Part shown: one piece after another, positions 14,611 to 17,869 of the stretch | Layout: each line of letters starts with the position of its first letter | How positions within the stretch are numbered: position 1 is the stretch's first letter | Assembly: GCA_964635065.1 (NCBI GenBank) | Contig: CAZWMK010000037.1 | Location: 1-17,869, forward strand | Reading direction: 5' to 3' | DNA length: 17,869 nucleotides | From: CAZWMK01 sp964635065 | GTDB taxonomy: Bacteria; Pseudomonadota; Alphaproteobacteria; Sphingomonadales; Sphingomonadaceae | Made by a program: the position numbers and the translations under genes | Notes under the pieces: model-generated | Seen by the model: only the letters and a program-made list of their open reading frames with translations | Told to the model about the DNA's origin: nothing | The model's database searches: none

Positions 14611-14754
14611 AATAATTTTTGTTATATATTTCTGATGCGCACAAACCGAAGCCAGCAGGCGCGACCGCTTCACCTGATCAATGTCACAATAGGAAAATGC
14701 GCCCATCCACCACTAATGTCCTGCGCAGACAGCCAGAAAAAGAATGTGTTCATC

Positions 14755-15719
14755 ATGCCGGATCAAGAGCGCCCTTTCACAATCAAGACCCGTGTCACCG
14801 AGCTTCTGGGGACGCGCTATCCGATCATCCAGGGTGGCATGCAGTGGGTGGGACGCGCCGAACTTGCCTCAGCTGTCTCGAACGCGGGTGGCCTCGGCAT
14901 CCTTACGGGCCTGACACAGCCGACGCCAGAAGCGCTGGCTACGGAAATCGGGCGTTGTCGCAGCATGACAGACGAGCCATTCGGGGTGAATCTGACAATG
15001 CTGCCGTCACGCAATCCGCCGCCCTATGAAGCCTATCTCGATGTCGTCATTGCCAGCGGCGTCAAGGTTCTGGAAACGGCCGGCCTCGTGCCCGATCACT
15101 TCATTCCTAAGGCCAGGGATGCCGCCATGCCCTGTCGGCGGAACGGCGTGGCGTGGATGCCATCAGTATCGACGGCTTCGAGGCGGCAGGGCATCCCGGC
15201 GAAGATGACGTCACCAGTCTGATCCTCATTCCTGCCGCCGCGCGCGCACTGAAAATTCCTGTGATCGCCTCTGGCGGCATCGCTGACGGGCGCGGCATGG
15301 CAGCAGCCATGGCGCTGGGGGCTGAAGGCGTGAACATGGGTACGCGCTTTTGCGCGACTGTCGAGGCGCCAATTCATCCCGCGATCAAGGACGCGCTGGT
15401 GCGCGCATCCGAACGCGATACCAATCTGATTTTCCGCACGCTCAGGAATACGGGCCGCGTCCTGAAAAATAGCGTATCGAACGAAGTCGTCGCCATTGAA
15501 CGCCGCGAAGGCGGATGCAATTTCGAGGATATCAGCCATCTTGTTGCCGGCAGTCGTGGCCGGGCTGCTCTCGAAAGCGGCAATTTCGACGATGGCCTTG
15601 TCTGGGCCAGCCAGGCGGTGGGACTGATCGACGATGTGCCGACCTGCGATGCGCTGATCAAACGCATGGTCAGCGATTGCCACGCGGCCTTGACGCAGGC
15701 AATCCACAGCTTCAACTGA
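14755..15719 (+). pseudogene. Nitronate monooxygenase (2-nitropropane dioxygenase family), frameshifted
   Basis: This is an FMN TIM-barrel enzyme of the nitronate monooxygenase family, broken in the middle. The first part (from ATG 14755) has the typical start, RYPIIQGGMQWVGRAELASA, then NAGGLGILTGLT and FGVNLTMLPS, up to HFIPKARDA at 15123. The family pattern resumes in another frame at 15126 with HALSAERRGVDAISIDGFEA, then AGHPGEDDV, IPVIASGGIADG and GAEGVNMGTRF, to the TGA at 15719. Relatives have about 12 residues between these points (a VKVIHKC-like segment). Two nucleotides remain there, implying a loss of about 34 nt that both removes this loop and shifts the frame. The first frame runs on to a stop at 15222. 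The downstream VOC gene starts 25 nt later and is probably co-transcribed. Confidence 0.82.
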
Positions 15720-15744
15720 ACCAACAATCCTAGGGAGGACAAAT

Positions 15745-16239
15745 ATGAAAGAATATGTGCAAGGCGTACATCATGTCGCCGTCTCCGTGCCGGACATCGA
15801 CATCGCCCGAAAATTCTACATCGACCTGCTGGGCGCAAAGGAAATGTCGAACGTCGAATGGGGCACTGGCAATGCCTTCATCAATGAAATCGTCGGCCTC
15901 GATGATTGTGCCGGCAAATCATTCATGGCGCGGCTTGGTAACACTTTCCTTGAAGTGTTTGAATATCTTGAACCCCGCGCCGCGCCGCAGGACCCGAAAC
16001 AGCCGGTGAACACCTTCGGCTACACGCATTTCGGATTGCAGGTCAGCGATATTTTCGCAGTCTATGACCGCATGCTCGAAGCCGGGCTGACGTTCCACAC
16101 GCCGCCGCGCCATTCGGCTGAAATCACAGAGGTCGATGGCCGCAAGATGGGCTTCATCTCGACCTATGGCCGCGACTTTTTCGGCAATGTCTTCGAACTG
16201 ATCGAAATCAACGCCGAAAGCCCGATCCCGGCGCTTTGA
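15745..16239 (+). CDS. VOC-superfamily (glyoxalase-like) protein
   Basis: This 164-residue metalloprotein has the vicinal oxygen chelate fold. Two beta-alpha-beta-beta-beta modules are visible: HHVAVSVPDIDIARKFYIDL (with H10), FLEVFEYLEP (Glu 70/73), THFGLQVSDIFAVYDRMLEA (H95) and DFFGNVFELIEI (E151). The two histidines and the glutamates would form the metal site. The N-terminal motif resembles methylmalonyl-CoA epimerase-like members, but dioxygenases, lyases and epimerases share this fold, so the reaction is open. An AGGGAGGA ribosome binding site precedes the ATG. It is the second gene after the broken nitronate monooxygenase gene and is followed by a clear terminator. Confidence 0.87.
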   Translation: MKEYVQGVHHVAVSVPDIDIARKFYIDLLGAKEMSNVEWGTGNAFINEIVGLDDCAGKSFMARLGNTFLEVFEYLEPRAAPQDPKQPVNTFGYTHFGLQVSDIFAVYDRMLEAGLTFHTPPRHSAEITEVDGRKMGFISTYGRDFFGNVFELIEINAESPIPAL

Positions 16240-16260
16240 TGCGGCATTGAATATAAAAAT

Positions 16261-16292
16261 CCCCGGCAGGTGAATGGCTTGCCGGGGCTTTT
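16261..16292. terminator. Bidirectional intrinsic terminator
   Basis: CCCCGGCAGG (16261-16270) pairs with CTTGCCGGGG (16278-16287), a 10-bp stem with one G-T pair and a 7-nt loop. CTTTTA follows on the plus strand and, on the minus strand, the stem is followed by ATTTTTA. It lies between the convergent VOC gene (ending 16239) and the TIM-barrel gene (ending 16294) and should stop transcription from both sides. Confidence 0.85.
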
Positions 16293-16293
16293 A

Positions 16294-17118
16294 CTATCGC
16301 GTCACGTGCGCGCCAGCCATCAGCGCGCGCGTCGCATCGACTGCTTTTTGCACATAATCCAACACCGGCGTGTCGCGCACGGCGCGCGGCACTTCGACGT
16401 CAAGCGCGGTGGCTGCCGGCAGGGCCGAGATCAGTTCGTGCAACGGGAAGTCGCCGGTCCCTGGCATCATGCGGCTCATGGCTTCTGGCATATAATCGAC
16501 CTCGCGGTGAAGGCCGCGCCCGTCGCATATCTGCGCGTAATTGAAATAGCGCGCCGGAACCGCTTTCACATCGTCGATGCTGCTGCCGCCACGCACGAAA
16601 TGCAGAGCGTCAACGCCAATGCCAATATTAGAACGCCCAATCTGGTCGATAAACCACGCAGCCTTGCGGACATTATCGCAGGGCGGCGACAGGCCGAGGA
16701 ATTCAAGGCCAATGTCGAGGCCATATTCGGCTGCCAGATCACAAAGGCGGCCCAGCTTGTCGATGGCTACCGCTTCGTCCGGTTCGTAGATATGGGTGAC
16801 CGCACGGCGGGCGCCGATCTCCGCGCCCAGCACCAGACCTGCGCGATATTCATTGATGTCGATATCAGGCAGGATCGAGAAAAACTCTATATTTCCTACA
16901 GTTACACCCTCATCCTTCAATCGAGCCTGAAAAGCTGTCCTGTTATGCACCGTCACCATCGGCATCACCGGCATGCCGCTTTTGCGCTGATCGCGCAGCA
17001 CCGATGGTATGTGTGTAAAGACGCAGACGCTTTGACACCCCGTCTGGCGTGCAAGTGTGACGAGTTCGAGCGGATCGGCTTCGAACGCCGTGATCTGGTG
17101 GAGGGCAAGCGGACGCAT
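16294..17118 (-). CDS. Sugar phosphate isomerase/epimerase-like TIM-barrel protein
   Basis: This 274-residue protein belongs to the xylose-isomerase-like/AP-endonuclease-2 TIM-barrel superfamily. Candidate metal ligands are E139 (DIGLEFLG), D170 and H173 (IGVDALHF), D199 (AQICDGRG) and E242 (ALDVEVPR). The N-terminus MRPLALHQITAFEADPLELV is the usual first strand and helix. Members isomerise or epimerise sugars and keto acids, and some act as dehydratases or in cyclitol breakdown, so the substrate is open. An AAGGAA ribosome binding site lies just before the ATG at 17118, and the gene starts 3 nt after the stop of the epoxide hydrolase gene, so the two form an operon. It ends at the shared bidirectional terminator. 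Confidence 0.85.
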   Translation of the reverse strand: MRPLALHQITAFEADPLELVTLARQTGCQSVCVFTHIPSVLRDQRKSGMPVMPMVTVHNRTAFQARLKDEGVTVGNIEFFSILPDIDINEYRAGLVLGAEIGARRAVTHIYEPDEAVAIDKLGRLCDLAAEYGLDIGLEFLGLSPPCDNVRKAAWFIDQIGRSNIGIGVDALHFVRGGSSIDDVKAVPARYFNYAQICDGRGLHREVDYMPEAMSRMMPGTGDFPLHELISALPAATALDVEVPRAVRDTPVLDYVQKAVDATRALMAGAHVTR

Positions 17119-17121
17119 CGG

Positions 17122-17869
17122 TCAGTTCCTTGTTCGCAGATCGCGGAAAGTCGCGCGGATATCGGCAATGATCGCTTCCGGCACCTCTGCGGGAGCGAAG
17201 TGTCCGCCCTTTGGCTGATGGTTCTGATAATGGAGATTATAGGCTTCAAGCAACCGGGGGTCGGGAATGGCCACCGGATCATTGGCCATCAGCGAAATAC
17301 CCGCCGGCGCTTCATAGGGCGGCACGCGATCATGTGATGGCGTCCACGGATTATGATTGGCTTCGGCATAGAAACGTACCGACGTGACGAAGCTTTGCGT
17401 CACCCAATAGAGCATCACGGTGGTCAGCAGATGATCGCGCGTAAAGCTGCGCTCGACATCGCCGCCACAATCTGCCCAGGCGCGACGACGTTCGAGGATC
17501 CACGCCAGCAGCCCGACCGGGGAATCGTGGATGCCATAAGCCAGCGTCTGCGGATCGAGCATGTGCGCGGTAACATGGCTCGCGGCACGCTGTTCCAGCC
17601 GCAGCATGGCGCGGCGCATGTCGGCGGGCATGTCGTCGGGTAGCCCCTGCCCGCCCGTCAGGTCCCACGGCCGATCATTGGTGAAGGCCGTCAGTGGCAC
17701 GATCGTGGTAATGTGGATGCCGTACAGGCTCTTGGCATATTTGTGCGATAGCTGGGTCGAGAGCAGTGCGCCCCAGTCGCCACCCTGCGCGGCGTAGCGC
17801 GGAAAGCCCAGGACTTCGGTCATCAACTTTTGCCACAGGTCGGCAGCGCGCCAGTAATTCATGCCGGGC
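17122..17869 (-). CDS. Epoxide hydrolase (alpha/beta hydrolase), N-terminus beyond right edge
   Basis: This is a C-terminal fragment of an epoxide hydrolase of the EHN/microsomal-like family, which opens epoxides to diols. The frame is open to the window edge (PG-MNYWRAADLW), so the true start and the EHN domain lie outside; the ATG at 17862 is internal. The nucleophile elbow QGGDWGA carries the catalytic aspartate (residue 29 counted from that internal Met). The cap region has SPVGLLAWILERRRAW, as in this family. The catalytic histidine is in KGGHFAPAE near the end. It is the first visible gene of a two-gene operon with the TIM-barrel isomerase gene. A role in degradation of an aromatic or terpenoid compound fits the setting but is inferred. 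Confidence 0.88.
   Translation of the reverse strand, partial: PGMNYWRAADLWQKLMTEVLGFPRYAAQGGDWGALLSTQLSHKYAKSLYGIHITTIVPLTAFTNDRPWDLTGGQGLPDDMPADMRRAMLRLEQRAASHVTAHMLDPQTLAYGIHDSPVGLLAWILERRRAWADCGGDVERSFTRDHLLTTVMLYWVTQSFVTSVRFYAEANHNPWTPSHDRVPPYEAPAGISLMANDPVAIPDPRLLEAYNLHYQNHQPKGGHFAPAEVPEAIIADIRATFRDLRTRN

Larger units (their letters stand above)
14357..14754. promoter_or_regulatory. 398-bp divergent intergenic region
   Basis: This gap separates the TonB receptor gene (minus) from the nitronate monooxygenase pseudogene (plus). It is much more AT-rich than the surrounding genes, with stretches such as 14461-14474 and 14602-14632. It holds the TAAGACG palindrome (14432-14447), a looser inverted repeat GCTAAT/ATTAGC (14504-14509 and 14525-14530) and a weak plus-strand promoter candidate. 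I see no gene or RNA in it. Confidence 0.6.

Noticed and set aside
14536..14754. Upstream ATG at 14536 as the start of the nitronate monooxygenase gene
   Set aside because: The 73 additional residues cross AT-rich promoter-like DNA and do not match the family, which begins near FTIKTRVTELLG.

Overview
The window looks like chromosomal DNA from a GC-rich alphaproteobacterium, most probably a sphingomonad (Sphingomonadaceae). The pointers are a large TonB-dependent receptor beside degradative enzymes, a NodT-type efflux lipoprotein, alphaproteobacterial flagellar proteins and strong GC codon bias. The family is an inference; no rRNA, tRNA or other taxonomic marker is present.

Layout. (1) 1-3944, minus strand: a tightly coupled export operon. 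An outer-membrane NodT-type lipoprotein overlaps an HlyD-type membrane fusion protein by ATGA. That gene overlaps an RbbA/YhiH-type double ATP-binding cassette protein by TGATG, and the last gene runs off the left edge. (2) About 3957-4905: a scrap heap of insertion sequences. The 3' end of an IS3-family element is joined to a 3'-truncated IS630-family element, and the IS630 piece cuts off the C-terminal stub of a TauE/SafE permease (4908-5078, plus strand). (3) 5075-9234, minus strand: a flagellar export/basal-body operon in the order small membrane protein, TPR-FlgC chimera, fliE, fliQ, fliR, flhB. A FliL-like secreted protein (9314-9718) is transcribed divergently. (4) 9762-17869: a catabolic-looking region with a FadH-like flavin/Fe-S oxidoreductase, a TonB-dependent receptor, a broken nitronate monooxygenase gene followed by a VOC/glyoxalase gene, and a convergent pair of a sugar-phosphate-isomerase-like TIM barrel and an epoxide hydrolase that runs off the right edge.

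How the parts work together. The export operon should form an inner membrane-periplasm-outer membrane conduit. The flagellar block encodes part of the type III export gate (FliQ, FliR, FlhB) and the rod adaptor FliE. The gene in the flgB-flgC position is an in-frame fusion of a secreted TPR protein to only the C-terminal half of FlgC, so this flagellar locus is probably decayed or rearranged. The catabolic region pairs an outer-membrane uptake receptor with oxidoreductases and a hydrolase, but the substrate cannot be read from the sequence. Two clear intrinsic terminators (11762-11787 and 16261-16292) and two palindromic operator candidates (9258-9272 and 14432-14447) divide the right half into transcription units.

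The most unusual items are the TPR-FlgC chimera, the adjacent pair of proteins that resemble the two halves of FliL, the composite IS scar next to the efflux operon, the frameshifted nitronate monooxygenase, and the FadH-like enzyme lacking one expected Fe-S cysteine. I saw no CRISPR array, tRNA, rRNA or clearly new defence system.
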